Shown piece by piece: positions 17,101 through 26,724 of a stretch of 64,000 nucleotides of DNA; within the stretch, counting starts at the first letter, position 1, and each line of letters starts with the position of its first letter. A program made the position numbers and the translations under genes. The DNA is from Pseudomonas paraeruginosa PA7. Lineage in GTDB: Bacteria; Pseudomonadota; Gammaproteobacteria; Pseudomonadales; Pseudomonadaceae. The stretch is from NCBI RefSeq assembly GCF_000017205.1, contig NC_009656.1, positions 2,298,001 through 2,362,000 on the forward strand, in the 5' to 3' direction. Under the pieces are notes generated by a model that had not been told where the DNA came from, did not search any database, and saw only the letters and a list, made by a program, of their open reading frames with translations.

Positions 17101-18927
17101 TCAGAAGCGATAGCGCTGCGCCTGCAACGCCTGGTACAGCTCCGCCTCCAGCGGCTGGTAGGTGGCGCTGCCGGGCAGGCGGACGAACAGCGGCTCCTGC
17201 ACCCGGGAGGGGTCGTAGGCGTCGCGCTTGAGGTCGGTCTTCTTGTACTTGAAGGTACCGGTGGTCTCGACCTCGCGCAGCAGGCGCAGGAACACCGGCA
17301 CGGCATAGGCCGGCAGCTCGCGGTCGAGGTGCGCGGCGAGGGCGTCGCGGTCCAGCTCGGTGCCATCGCCCAGGCGTAGCGCGGCCATCCCGCAGCGACC
17401 GTTGGTGCCGGGAATCTCCACGCCGTAGACCACCGCGTCCTCGACTCCGTCGAAGGCGCCGAGGGCGTTCTCCACCTCGGTGGTGGATACGTTCTCGCCC
17501 TTCCAGCGGAAAGTGTCGCCGAGGCGGTCGACGAACTGGGTGTGCTTGAAGCCGATGTCGCGCATCAGGTCGCCGGTGTTGAACCAGGCGTCGCCCTTCT
17601 TGAACACGTCGCGGAGGATCACCGCCTCGCTCTTGGCCGGGTCGGTGTAGCCGTCGAACGGCCACTTCGCGCTGATCTCGCTGATCAGCAGGCCGACCTC
17701 GCCCTTGCCGACCTTTTCCATGAAGCCCCTGGCGTCGCGTACCGGGCGGTCGTTCTCCAGGTCGTAGCGGACAATGGCGTAGGTGGCCGGGGAGAAACCC
17801 ACGGTATTGTCGAAATTGAACACATTGGTGAAGCCGATGTTGCCTTCGCTGGAAGCGTAGAACTCGGTGATCCGCTGGATCTCGAAGCGTTGCTTGAACT
17901 CGGCCCAGATCGACGGGCGCAGGCCGTTGCCGATCATGCAGGTCAGGCTGTTGTCGCGTTCCTCGGCGCACGGCGGCTGGTTCAGCAGGTAGCGGCAGAG
18001 CTCGCCGATGTAGCCGAAGCAGGTCGCCCGGTAGTGCTGTACGTCTTTCCAGAAAGCGCTGGCGGAGAACTTGCGGCGCAGGGCCATGGCCGCGCCGCCG
18101 GCCAGCGCCGCGCTCCAGCAGACGGTCACGGCGTTGTTGTGGTAGCAGGGCAGGGTCAGGTAGAGCACGTCGTCGCGGCCAAGACCCAGGCCGGAATGGC
18201 CGAAGCCGCCATAGGCCTTGATCCACTTGCCGTGGCTCATGATCGAAGCCTTCGGCAGGCCGGTGGTGCCGGAGGTGTAGATGTAGAAGCAGGAATCCTT
18301 GAGCCGCACCCTGCCGGTATCCTCGAGGTTTTCCGAGGTCTGTCCCTGGGCCAGGCGCATCAGGTTGCGCCAGCCCATCGGCGGCGAGCCGGGATCGCCG
18401 AGGGTGTCGCCGTCGTCGACCCAGTAACAGTGGCCGGCGTTGCCGAGCACGTCCTGGCGGACTTCCTCGAACACTTCGCGCAGTTCCTCGCCGACCACGA
18501 AGTGACCGGGCTTCACCAGGTTCAGGCTGTGCACCAGGACCTTGCCGCGCTGGGTGGTGTTGACCAGCGCGCCGACGGCGCCGAGCTTGGCCAGCGCGGC
18601 GAGGATCGCCAGCAGCTCGACGCGGTTCTCCAGCATCACCGCGACCACGCTGCCGTGGCCTACGCCCTCGGCCTTGAAGGCGCGCGCCAGGCGGTTGGCC
18701 CAGCCGTTGAACAGGGCATAGCTGATTCGCCGCTGGCCGTCGAGCACCGCCGGGTTGTCCGGGTACAGGCGTGCCGCGCGCTCCAGCGCCCAGCCCAGGG
18801 ACAGGCTCTTCTCGCGGTTGCGGATCGCGGTGTAGTACAGGCCGCGCAGCATGCGCGGGACGCGGCCGAAGATGGCGGGCAGGCGGGCAACGAAACGGTT
18901 GAAGGTGATCAGGTCGGCGTGGGTCAT
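17101..18927 (-). CDS. atuH: Very-long-chain acyl-CoA synthetase AtuH
   Basis: 608 residues of the FATP/VLACS branch of AMP-forming synthetases. The ATP loop is YIYTSGTTGLPKASIMSH, ITEFYASSEGNIGFTN is the FATP signature, and WFNTGDLMRDIGFKHTQFVDRLGDTFRWKGENV covers the adenylate-binding and hinge motifs. It would make CoA thioesters of terpene acids such as citronellate or geranate. It is the last gene in the atu direction but lies 163 bases after atuG, so it may have its own promoter; nothing else is seen in that gap. It converges on the upstream lipoprotein gene with six bases between stops. Confidence 0.9.
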   Translation of the reverse strand: MTHADLITFNRFVARLPAIFGRVPRMLRGLYYTAIRNREKSLSLGWALERAARLYPDNPAVLDGQRRISYALFNGWANRLARAFKAEGVGHGSVVAVMLENRVELLAILAALAKLGAVGALVNTTQRGKVLVHSLNLVKPGHFVVGEELREVFEEVRQDVLGNAGHCYWVDDGDTLGDPGSPPMGWRNLMRLAQGQTSENLEDTGRVRLKDSCFYIYTSGTTGLPKASIMSHGKWIKAYGGFGHSGLGLGRDDVLYLTLPCYHNNAVTVCWSAALAGGAAMALRRKFSASAFWKDVQHYRATCFGYIGELCRYLLNQPPCAEERDNSLTCMIGNGLRPSIWAEFKQRFEIQRITEFYASSEGNIGFTNVFNFDNTVGFSPATYAIVRYDLENDRPVRDARGFMEKVGKGEVGLLISEISAKWPFDGYTDPAKSEAVILRDVFKKGDAWFNTGDLMRDIGFKHTQFVDRLGDTFRWKGENVSTTEVENALGAFDGVEDAVVYGVEIPGTNGRCGMAALRLGDGTELDRDALAAHLDRELPAYAVPVFLRLLREVETTGTFKYKKTDLKRDAYDPSRVQEPLFVRLPGSATYQPLEAELYQALQAQRYRF

Positions 18928-19090
18928 GGCTCTCGCGCTTTGTCGTTGTTGTGCGGGGCGTAGGGACGCTCCCGCGACTCTAGACCGCAGTCGCCGCCCC
19001 GGCTATGACCGTTGCGCGGTCGCTCCGGGGCACTTCGGCAAATATTCCCGAAGCCCGCCGCAGAGCGCCGCGCGCCTTTCGTCGAAGACC

Positions 19091-19915
19091 TCAGTCGAGG
19101 AACAGGTCGGGCACCAGCGCGCCACCCTCGGGGTCGTAGCGATACTGCTCGAAATCGGTCTGGCCGCGTTCGCGCAGCAATTCCTCGTCGACCAGCAGGC
19201 GCCCGCTGAGGCTGCGCCCCTCGCTGGTAAGAATGGCATGCGCGGCGTCGGCCATGATCGCCGGGGTGCGTGCGCGGCGGAAGGCGTCACGGCTGCCCAG
19301 CTCGAACTCGATGGCGGCGGTGGCGATCATGGTCTTCGGCCATAGCGCGTTGACGCTGATGGCGTACTTCCCGAACTCCTCGTGCATACCCAGGGTGAGC
19401 ATGCTCATGCCGTACTTGGTGACCGTATAGGGACCGTATTGGGCGAACCACTTGCCGGCCAGGTTGATCGGCGGCGAGAGGCTGAGGATATGGCCGTTGG
19501 CGCTTTCGCGCAGGTAGGGCAGGGCAGCCTGGCTGCAGACCAGCACCGCGCGGGTGTTGATCTGGTACATCAGGTCGAAGCGCCTGGGTTCGAGCTTCTC
19601 CACCCCGACCAGGCGGATCGCCCCGGCGTTGTTGACCAGCGCATCGATCCCGCCGAAACGTTCGGCGGCGCGGGCCATGGCCGCCGCCACGGCCTGTTCG
19701 TCGCGCACGTCGAGTTGCAGCGGCAGGGCCTGGCCACCGGCGGCCTCGACCTCGGCGGCGACGCTGAAGATGGTGCCTTCCAGCTTCGGATGCGGTTCGG
19801 CGCTCTTCGCCGCGATCACCAGGTTGGCGCCGTCGCGCGCGGCGCGCAGGGCTATCTCTCGGCCGATGCCGCGGCTGGCGCCGGTGATGAACAGGGTCTT
19901 GCCGTGCAGTGACAT
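19091..19915 (-). CDS. atuG: Short-chain dehydrogenase AtuG
   Basis: 274 residues: TGASRGIGREIALRAARDG dinucleotide loop, LVNNAGAI, a Ser in LSLSPPINL, and YTVTKYGMSMLTLG with the catalytic Tyr and Lys. The family pattern is that of human HSDL2-type enzymes. It probably oxidises an alcohol or hydroxyacyl intermediate in citronellol/geraniol catabolism, but the exact step is not established by sequence. GGAG precedes the ATG and atuF ends 51 bases upstream. Confidence 0.9.
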   Translation of the reverse strand: MSLHGKTLFITGASRGIGREIALRAARDGANLVIAAKSAEPHPKLEGTIFSVAAEVEAAGGQALPLQLDVRDEQAVAAAMARAAERFGGIDALVNNAGAIRLVGVEKLEPRRFDLMYQINTRAVLVCSQAALPYLRESANGHILSLSPPINLAGKWFAQYGPYTVTKYGMSMLTLGMHEEFGKYAISVNALWPKTMIATAAIEFELGSRDAFRRARTPAIMADAAHAILTSEGRSLSGRLLVDEELLRERGQTDFEQYRYDPEGGALVPDLFLD

Positions 19916-19966
19916 GGGCGTCTCCGTTTTCTTGTCGTCGTCGTTGCGGATGAGCGGCGGGTTGTC

Positions 19967-21952
19967 TCAGGCGTCGGCTTCCACCTCGACCAGCACCTGC
20001 CGGTTGCGCACCTGCTCGCCACGGCCGACCTGGACGCGGCGGACCACGCCGTCGACCCCGGCCTTCAGCGGGTGTTCCATCTTCATTGCCTCCAGTACCA
20101 GCAGCAGTTGGCCCTTGCCGACCCGTTCGCCTTCGCCGACCAGTACCTCGACGATGGCGCCGTCCATCGGCGCCTTGACCGTGCCGGAGCTGGCGCCGGC
20201 CTGGGCGTTGGCGCCGGCGTGGGTGACATCGAGCAGTTCGAGGTTGCCGCCGTTCCCGTACAGCCAGAGGCGCCCGCCGTCCAGGTGGTAGGCGTGGCGG
20301 CGGCGAATGCCGTCGAGTTCAGCGCTGGCCCAGCGCCCGTCGCAGTCGAGCAGGCGCACGGCGATCTCGCGTCGTTCCAGGCGTGCCAGCAGTCGCGGCC
20401 GGCGACCGCTTTCGAGGACTTCCAGGTCGATCTCCAGGCGTTGCTCGGCATGCTTCAGGGCGATCTTCCACGGCGCCCCGGCGGCGCTGCGCCAGCCGGC
20501 CAGGCCGGGCTGGTGCGCACTGGCCTCGGCGCCGGCCTGGTAGAGCAGGGCGGCGGCCAGGGCCAGTTCCTCGGCGCCCGGCTGGTGCGGTTGCAGGCTG
20601 GGGTCTTCGGCGAAGCGTTCGCCGATGAAGGCGGTGGTCGCCTCGCCGGCGGCGAAGTCCGGATGCGCCAGGAGGTTGGCGAGGAACCGCTGGTTGCCGT
20701 CGACCCCCAGCAGCACGCAGCGCTCCAGCGCGCGGATCAGCTTGCGCCGGGCTTCGTCGCGGGTCGCCCCGTAGGCGATCAGCTTGGCCAGCATCGGGTC
20801 GTAGAAGGGCGTCACCGCCTGCCCCTCGACCAAGCCATGGTCGATGCGTACGCCGGGCAGCAGTTCCGGGTCCCAGCGCAGCACCGTGCCGGTCTGCGGC
20901 AGGAAGCCGCGACCGGCGTCCTCGGCGTAGAGGCGGACCTCGATGGCATGCCCGCGCAGTTCCACCTGCTCCTGCCGCAGCGGCAGCGGATGGCCCTCGG
21001 CGACGCGGATCTGCCAGGCCACCAGGTCCTGGCCGGTGACCAGTTCGGTGACCGGGTGTTCGACCTGCAGGCGGGTATTCATCTCCAGGAAGTAGAAGCG
21101 GCCATCCTCGGCGAGAAGAAACTCGACGGTGCCGGCGCCCACGTAGTTGACCGAGGCCGCGGCCTTCACCGCCGCCTCGCCCATGGCGCGACGCAGGTCG
21201 GCATCGAGCACCGGGCAGGGGGCTTCCTCGATGACCTTCTGGTGGCGGCGCTGCACCGAGCAGTCGCGTTCGCCGAGGTAGAGCAGGTTGCCGTGGCGGT
21301 CGCCGAACACCTGGATCTCCACGTGGCGCGGGCGCAGCACGGCTTTCTCCAGGATCAGTTCGGCGCTGCCGAAGGCGCCCAGCGCTTCCGAGCGCGCGGT
21401 GCGCAACTGGTCCAGCAGTTGGTCGGGTTCCTCCACCAGGCGCATGCCGCGGCCGCCGCCGCCGGCGCTGGCCTTGATCATCAGCGGGTAGCCGATGCGT
21501 TCGGCCTCACGCCGCAGGGTCGCGTCGTCCTGTTCGGCGCCTTCGTAGCCGGGGATGCACGGCACCCCGGCGGCGAGCATGGCGATCTTCGACAGGCGCT
21601 TGCTGCCCATCAGGTGGATGGCTTCCGCATCCGGGCCGATGAAGACGATCCCGGCGGCTTCGCAGGCACGGGCGAACTCGGCGTTCTCGGAGAGGAAGCC
21701 GTAGCCGGGGTGGATCGCCTCGGCGCCGCTGCGACGGGCGGCGTCGAGGATCGCCTCGAGGTCCAGGTAGGATTGCGCCACCGGTGCCGGGCCGATGCAC
21801 ACGGCCTCGTCGGCCAGTTGCACATGGCGGGCGTCGGCGTCCGCCTCGCTGTACACGGCGACGCTGCGGTAGCCCAGTTCATGGGCGGTGCGCAGCACCC
21901 GGCAGGCGATTTCACCGCGGTTGGCGACGAGGATCTTGTTGAAGCTAGGCAT
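19967..21952 (-). CDS. atuF: Geranyl-CoA carboxylase alpha subunit AtuF
   Basis: 661 residues. An N-terminal biotin carboxylase (FNKILVANRGEIACRVLRTA, KASAGGGGRGMRLVEEPDQL, FLEMNTRLQVEHPVTELVTG) is followed by a linker and a C-terminal biotinyl domain whose VLEAMKMEHPLKAG carries the biotin-accepting Lys. With AtuC it carboxylates cis-geranyl-CoA at the isoprenyl methyl group. Sequence alone does not separate it from methylcrotonyl- or propionyl-CoA carboxylase; the atu operon context does. AGGAG lies nine bases before the ATG. Confidence 0.93.
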   Translation of the reverse strand: MPSFNKILVANRGEIACRVLRTAHELGYRSVAVYSEADADARHVQLADEAVCIGPAPVAQSYLDLEAILDAARRSGAEAIHPGYGFLSENAEFARACEAAGIVFIGPDAEAIHLMGSKRLSKIAMLAAGVPCIPGYEGAEQDDATLRREAERIGYPLMIKASAGGGGRGMRLVEEPDQLLDQLRTARSEALGAFGSAELILEKAVLRPRHVEIQVFGDRHGNLLYLGERDCSVQRRHQKVIEEAPCPVLDADLRRAMGEAAVKAAASVNYVGAGTVEFLLAEDGRFYFLEMNTRLQVEHPVTELVTGQDLVAWQIRVAEGHPLPLRQEQVELRGHAIEVRLYAEDAGRGFLPQTGTVLRWDPELLPGVRIDHGLVEGQAVTPFYDPMLAKLIAYGATRDEARRKLIRALERCVLLGVDGNQRFLANLLAHPDFAAGEATTAFIGERFAEDPSLQPHQPGAEELALAAALLYQAGAEASAHQPGLAGWRSAAGAPWKIALKHAEQRLEIDLEVLESGRRPRLLARLERREIAVRLLDCDGRWASAELDGIRRRHAYHLDGGRLWLYGNGGNLELLDVTHAGANAQAGASSGTVKAPMDGAIVEVLVGEGERVGKGQLLLVLEAMKMEHPLKAGVDGVVRRVQVGRGEQVRNRQVLVEVEADA

Positions 21953-21997
21953 GACGTTCGGCTCCTGGAGGCTGTTGCCCTGTTTCGCGGTCGTGGC

Positions 21998-22792
21998 TCA
22001 CTGGGCCCAGACCGGCTTGCGTTTCTGTACGAAGGCCAGGGTGCCTTCGCTGCCTTCGGCGCCGCCCACCGCTTCGGCGAACTGGCGCGCCGCATCGTCC
22101 AGCAGGGCGCCGAGTTCGCCGCTTTCGCTGGCCAGCAGCAGGGCCTTGGTGGCGGCGTTGGCGTTCGGCGCGCAGCGGCGCAGTTGCTCGAGGGTTTCCT
22201 CCAGGCGCTGTTCGAGGGCATCGGCGTCGGCCTCGCAGAAATGCACCAGGCCCAGGCGCAGCGCCTCGCGGCCGTCGAAGCGGGCGGCGGTGAGGGCCAG
22301 GCGGCGTGCCTGGGTCAGGCCGATGCGGCGGACCACGAAAGGCGCGATCTGCGCCGGGAGAATGCCGAGGCTGGTTTCCGGCAGGCCGAACTGCGCATCG
22401 GCGGCGGCGATCGCCACGTCCGACACGCAGGCCAGGCCGAAACCGCCGCCGAGCACCGCGCCTTCCACCAGCGCCACCAGCAGTTGCGGCGCGGCCTGGG
22501 CTTCCTCCAGCAGGCTGCCGAAGGCGCGGTTCAGCGTGCGATAGGCTTCCGCCCCGGCGGCGCGGGCGCCGGCCATGTCCTTGATGTCGCCGCCGGCGCA
22601 GAAGTGCCCGCCGGCGCCGCGCAGCACCAGCGCTCGCACACTACGGTCGTCGCGCACGGCGGCGAGCACCGCGCGCAGTTCGCCGACCATCGCCAGGCTC
22701 ATGGCGTTGCGGCTTTGCGGGCGGTTCAGGGTGATCCGCAGGACGCCCTCGACGGGTTCCAGCAGCAGGGTCTCGCAATGCGGCAGGCTCAT
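21998..22792 (-). CDS. atuE: Isohexenylglutaconyl-CoA hydratase AtuE
   Basis: 264 residues of the crotonase family. The ATG at 22792 has a full AGGAGG ribosome site; the frame extends further upstream but over the end of atuD. LRITLNRPQSRNAMSLAM and VLRGAGGHFCAGGDIKDMAG form the first oxyanion-hole region, and LVEGAVLGGGFGLACVSDV the second. It hydrates the carboxylated C10 intermediate. Middle gene of atuABCDEFG. Confidence 0.92.
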   Translation of the reverse strand: MSLPHCETLLLEPVEGVLRITLNRPQSRNAMSLAMVGELRAVLAAVRDDRSVRALVLRGAGGHFCAGGDIKDMAGARAAGAEAYRTLNRAFGSLLEEAQAAPQLLVALVEGAVLGGGFGLACVSDVAIAAADAQFGLPETSLGILPAQIAPFVVRRIGLTQARRLALTAARFDGREALRLGLVHFCEADADALEQRLEETLEQLRRCAPNANAATKALLLASESGELGALLDDAARQFAEAVGGAEGSEGTLAFVQKRKPVWAQ

Positions 22793-22812
22793 GCCGGTTT
22801 CCTCCTGGAACG

Positions 22813-23973
22813 TCAGCCTTTCTTCTTGCCCGGCAGAATGCCCATCAGCTTGCAGATGATGCCGAGCATGATCTCGTCGGCACCGCCGCCGATGGACACC
22901 AGGCGGGTGTCGCGATAGGCGCGGGAGACCGGGTTGTCCCACATGAAGCCCATGCCGCCCCAGTACTGCAGGCAGGCGTCGCTGACCTCGCGGCCGAGGC
23001 GGCCGGCCTTGAGCTTGGCCATCGAAGCCAGGCGGGTCACGTCCCTGCCTTTCACGTACAGCTCGGTGGCCTGGTAGACCAGGGCGCGCAGCGCCTCGAC
23101 CTCGGTCATCATCTCGGCCATGCGGAAGTGGATGACCTGGTTGTCGATCAGCGGCTGGCCGAAGGTCCTGCGCTCCTTGCAGTATTCGATGGTGACGTCG
23201 ATGCAGTGCTCCAGGCCCTTGATCATGTTGGCCGCGCCGAACAGCCGTTCTTCCTGGAACTGCAGCATCTGCATCATGAAGCCGGCGCCTTCCGCGCCGA
23301 TGCGGTTGCGCTGCGGCACGCGGACGTTATCGAAGAACACCTGGGCGGTCTCCGAACTGCGCATGCCGAGCTTGTCCAGGTGCGGGCTGAGGGTGATGCC
23401 CGGGGTGTTCATCGGCACGATGATCAACGACTTGTTGACGTGCGGCTTGTCGTCGGAGGTATTGGCCAGCAGGCACATGAAGTCGGCCGACGGCGAGTTG
23501 GTGATCCACATCTTGCTGCCGTTGATCACATAGTCGTCGCCATCCTTGCGCGCGGTGGTCTTCAGGCCGGCGACGTCGGAGCCGGCGCCGACCTCGGAGA
23601 CGCCGATGCAGCCGACCATCTCGCCGGCGATGGCCGGGCGGAGGAATTCCTCGCGCAACTCGTCGGAACCGAAGCGGGCCAGGGCCGGGGTGCACATGTC
23701 GGTCTGCACGCCGATGGCCATCGGGATGCCGCCGCAGGTGATGCCGCCGAACTCCTCGGCGGCGACGATCGAGTAGCTGTAGTCCAGGCCCATGCCGCCG
23801 AACTTCTCCGGCTTGGAGATGCCCAGCAGGCCGAGTTCGCCGGCCTTGCGGAAGATGTCGTGGATCGGGAAGCGGCCATCCTTTTCCCACTGGTCGACGT
23901 GGGGGTTGATTTCCCGCTCGACGAAGCTGCGGACGGTGCGGCGGAGTTCTTCGTGTTCCTGGGTGAAGATCAT
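22813..23973 (-). CDS. atuD: Acyl-CoA dehydrogenase AtuD
   Basis: 386 residues, normal acyl-CoA dehydrogenase length. GCIGVSEVGAGSDVAGLKT and DYVINGSKMWITNS bind FAD and substrate, and CLQYWGGMGFMWDNPVSRAYRD is the C-terminal flavin region. It introduces the cis double bond into citronellyl-CoA to feed geranyl-CoA carboxylase. GGAGG precedes the ATG by about ten bases. A 183-base gap holding two stem-loops separates it from the upstream gene atuC. Confidence 0.92.
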   Translation of the reverse strand: MIFTQEHEELRRTVRSFVEREINPHVDQWEKDGRFPIHDIFRKAGELGLLGISKPEKFGGMGLDYSYSIVAAEEFGGITCGGIPMAIGVQTDMCTPALARFGSDELREEFLRPAIAGEMVGCIGVSEVGAGSDVAGLKTTARKDGDDYVINGSKMWITNSPSADFMCLLANTSDDKPHVNKSLIIVPMNTPGITLSPHLDKLGMRSSETAQVFFDNVRVPQRNRIGAEGAGFMMQMLQFQEERLFGAANMIKGLEHCIDVTIEYCKERRTFGQPLIDNQVIHFRMAEMMTEVEALRALVYQATELYVKGRDVTRLASMAKLKAGRLGREVSDACLQYWGGMGFMWDNPVSRAYRDTRLVSIGGGADEIMLGIICKLMGILPGKKKG

Positions 23974-24013
23974 GGGTTGTCTTTCCTCCTGGGCCTTGTC
24001 TTGATTCGACCTC

Positions 24014-24132
24014 CGGCCCTCTCCCCAACCCTCTCCGTGGAGTGAGAGGGGGTGTTCCGGAGTGGCTGGGCGGTTCGTTTCATACCGGGTCTGTTTGGCT
24101 CCCTCTCTTCAGGGGGGAGGGGCAGAGGGGCT
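24014..24132. repeat. G/C-tract inverted repeat inside the atu operon
   Basis: The atuC-atuD gap holds two stem-loops: CCCTCTC (24029-24035) pairs with GAGAGGG (24044-24050), and CCCTCT (24101-24106) pairs with AGAGGG (24124-24129). The outer C-rich arm (24017-24036) is also roughly complementary to the outer G-rich arm (24112-24130). All other gaps between atuA and atuG are at most 71 bases. It looks like an inserted palindromic element or an mRNA-processing or attenuation site. Confidence 0.6.
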
Positions 24133-24156
24133 GTCGCCCCGGCTCCGTTGTTTCAG

Positions 24157-25773
24157 TCAGAACCTCGCGACGCCGAAGCTGTTGCCCTTCAGCGGCCGCG
24201 CCTCGGCTTCCGCGCAGATATCCAGCAGGTAGCCGAGCAGCCTGCGGCTGTCGCGCGGGTCGACCAGGCCGTCGTCCCACAGGCTGGCGGTGCCGTACAG
24301 CGCGGTGGACTGGCTGTCGAGCTTCTGCGCGGTGACGGTTTCCAGCATGTCGAGCATCTTCGGATCGGCTTCCTTGCCTTCCTTGGCGTGCTTCTCCTCG
24401 GTGACGATGCGCAGCACCTTGCCGGCCTGGGCGCCGCCCATCACCGCGGTGCGGCTGTTCGGCCAGGCGAAGATGAAGCGCGGGTCGAGGCCGCGGCCGC
24501 ACATCGCGTAATTGCCGGCGCCGTAGGAGCCGCCGACCACCAGGGTCAGCTTGGGCACGCGGGCGTTGGCCACCGCCTGGATCATCTTCGAGCCGTGCTT
24601 GATCACACCCTGGCGCTCCGACTCGGTGCCGACCATGAAGCCGGTGGTGTTGTGCAGGAACAGCAGCGGCGTGTTGCTCTGTTCGCAGAGCTGGATGAAC
24701 TGCGCCGCCTTGGCCGCGCCCTGCGGGGTGATCGGTCCGTTGTTGCCGATCAGGCCGCAGGCGTGGCCCTCGATGCGCAGATGGCCGCAGACGGTCTGGC
24801 CGTCGAACTCGTGCTTGAAGTCGAGGAACTCGGAGCCGTCGGCGATGCGCGCGACGATCTCGCGGACGTCGTAGGGCTTCTTCGGGTCGGCCGGGACCAC
24901 CCCGAGCAGCTCCTCCACCGGGTACAGCGGTTCGCGCCAGGCGGGCGCCGGGCGCGCAGGCAGTTGCGCGTTCCATGGCAGCATGCCGATGATCTCGCGG
25001 GCCAGGCGCACGCCGTCGGCGTCGTTTTCCGCCAGGTACTCGGCGGTGCCGGCGACCTGGGCATGCAGTTCGGCGCCGCCGAGTTCCTCGTCGCTGGCGA
25101 TCTCGCCGGTGGCGGCCTTGAGCAGCGGTGGCCCGGCGAGGAACATCTTGGCCTTGCCGCGCACCACCACCACGTAGTCGGAAAGCCCCGGCTGGTAGGC
25201 GCCGCCGGCGGTGCTGGAACCGTGCACCACGGTGACCTGGGGAATGCCCATGGCCGAGAGCCGCGCCTGGTTGGCGAAGCCACGCGCGCCTTCGACGAAG
25301 ATCTCCGCCGCGTAGTTGAGGTTGGCGCCGCCGCTTTCGGTGAGGGCCACCACCGGCAGCTTGTTCTCCATGGCGATCTGCTGCAGGCGCAGGGTCTTCT
25401 TCAGCCCGGTCGGGGAGATGGTGCCGCCCTTGATCGCGCTGTTGCTGGCACTGACCAGGCAGCGCACCCCGGCGATGTAGCCGATCCCGGCGATGATCCC
25501 GCCACCGGCCTGGGTGCCATCCTTGTCGTCGTGCAGCCTGTAGCCGGCCAGCGAGGACAGTTCGAGGAACGGCGCGCCAGGGTCGAGCAGCAGCGCCAGG
25601 CGTTCGCGCGGCAGCAGCTGGCCGCGTTTCTCGAACTTCGGCCGGGCCTCGGCGGCCTTGTCCAGGACCTTCCGCTCCAGCTCGCGGAAGCCGGCCACGG
25701 CGGCGAGCATGGCCTGGCGATTGCGGGCGAAGTCCTCGCCGTTGACGTCGAGTTGCGACTGGATCGCGGGCAT
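24157..25773 (-). CDS. atuC: Geranyl-CoA carboxylase beta subunit AtuC
   Basis: 538 residues, the carboxyltransferase partner of AtuF. Features are LPRERLALLLDPGAPFLELS at the N-terminus, ALTESGGANLNYAAEIF, MGIPQVTVVHGSSTAGGAY, and in the second half GLIGNNGPITPQGAAKAAQF and VGGSYGAGNYAMCGRGLDPR. It transfers CO2 from biotin to geranyl-CoA. The ATG has GGAGG upstream and follows the atuB stop by one base, so the two are coupled. Confidence 0.93.
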   Translation of the reverse strand: MPAIQSQLDVNGEDFARNRQAMLAAVAGFRELERKVLDKAAEARPKFEKRGQLLPRERLALLLDPGAPFLELSSLAGYRLHDDKDGTQAGGGIIAGIGYIAGVRCLVSASNSAIKGGTISPTGLKKTLRLQQIAMENKLPVVALTESGGANLNYAAEIFVEGARGFANQARLSAMGIPQVTVVHGSSTAGGAYQPGLSDYVVVVRGKAKMFLAGPPLLKAATGEIASDEELGGAELHAQVAGTAEYLAENDADGVRLAREIIGMLPWNAQLPARPAPAWREPLYPVEELLGVVPADPKKPYDVREIVARIADGSEFLDFKHEFDGQTVCGHLRIEGHACGLIGNNGPITPQGAAKAAQFIQLCEQSNTPLLFLHNTTGFMVGTESERQGVIKHGSKMIQAVANARVPKLTLVVGGSYGAGNYAMCGRGLDPRFIFAWPNSRTAVMGGAQAGKVLRIVTEEKHAKEGKEADPKMLDMLETVTAQKLDSQSTALYGTASLWDDGLVDPRDSRRLLGYLLDICAEAEARPLKGNSFGVARF

Positions 25774-25774
25774 G

Positions 25775-26653
25775 TCAGTCCTCCTGGTCCTTCAGCACGT
25801 CGGGCAGGTAGGCGCGGTGGAAGCCGTTGTAGGCGCGGCTCTGTCCCGGCTTGCCCTTGACCAGCGGGAAGGCGCGGCTGCCCTGGCTGGCGGCGCCGTC
25901 GATGCGGATCGTATTGCCGCTGATGAAGGCCGCGCCGGGGGAGAGCAGGAAGACGATGGCGGCGGCGACTTCCGACTCGCTGCCGATGCGCTTGAGCGGT
26001 ACGTGCTCGCGCAGGGTCGGGATCACCGCCTTGAACGCGCCTTCGTAGGTATCCATGCCGCTGGAGGCGATCCAGCCCGGCGCCACCGCGTTGACCCGCA
26101 CGCCGGCATGGCCCCACTCGACGGCGGCGGTCCTGGTGAAGTTCTCCATGCCGGAGCGCGCGGCGCCGGAGTGGCCCATGCCGGGCATGCCGCCCCACAT
26201 GTCGGCGAGCATGTTGACGATGCTGCCGCCGGTCTTGCTCATCGACTGGTTGAACACTTCGCGGGCGACCAGGAAGCCGCCGACCAGGTTGGTGCGGACC
26301 ACGGTCTCGAAGCCCTTCTGGCTGATCGAGGCGAGGGGCGAGGGATACTGGCCGCCGGCGTTGTTGACCAGGTGGTGGATGCTCCCGCGTTCGGCCAGGA
26401 TGTTCGCCACCAGGCCTTTCACCGCGTCCTCCTCGCGGATGTCGCAGGCGTGCCAGCTGACGCTGCCGCCGTCCTCGACGATCTCGCCGGCGGTCTTCTC
26501 CAGCTTTTCCGCCTTGCGTCCGACCAGCACCACGTGGGCGCCGAGGGCCGCCAGCTCATGGGCGGTGCAGCGGCCGATGCCGCTGCCGCCGCCGGTGACG
26601 ATGATGGTCTGGCCGTCGAACAGGCCAGGTCGGAAGATCGAGTCGTAGCTCAT
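25775..26653 (-). CDS. atuB: Short-chain dehydrogenase AtuB
   Basis: 292 residues from the ATG at 26653 (MSYDSIFRPGLFDG); the longer frame upstream is antisense noise over atuA. IIVTGGGSGIGRCTAHELAA is the nucleotide loop, LVNNAGGQYPSPLASI follows, then a C-terminal PGAAFISGNTIRIDGAASQG. The usual Tyr-x3-Lys is not obvious: the region reads GHSGAARSGMENFTRTAAVE, with Ser/Arg in place of Tyr/Lys, as in 2,4-dienoyl-CoA reductase-like SDRs. Its step in the terpene route is unproven. Confidence 0.88.
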   Translation of the reverse strand: MSYDSIFRPGLFDGQTIIVTGGGSGIGRCTAHELAALGAHVVLVGRKAEKLEKTAGEIVEDGGSVSWHACDIREEDAVKGLVANILAERGSIHHLVNNAGGQYPSPLASISQKGFETVVRTNLVGGFLVAREVFNQSMSKTGGSIVNMLADMWGGMPGMGHSGAARSGMENFTRTAAVEWGHAGVRVNAVAPGWIASSGMDTYEGAFKAVIPTLREHVPLKRIGSESEVAAAIVFLLSPGAAFISGNTIRIDGAASQGSRAFPLVKGKPGQSRAYNGFHRAYLPDVLKDQED

Positions 26654-26724
26654 TGTTCTGGTGACTCCGATGAATCCTGTGGGTGGATGCGGCGGCACGC
26701 CGCATTCGCCGTTCATGATTGTCG

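Noticed and set aside
20072..22918. 948-codon open frame on the plus strand
   Set aside because: Antisense to atuF and atuE, low-complexity composition and no ribosome site; a shadow frame.
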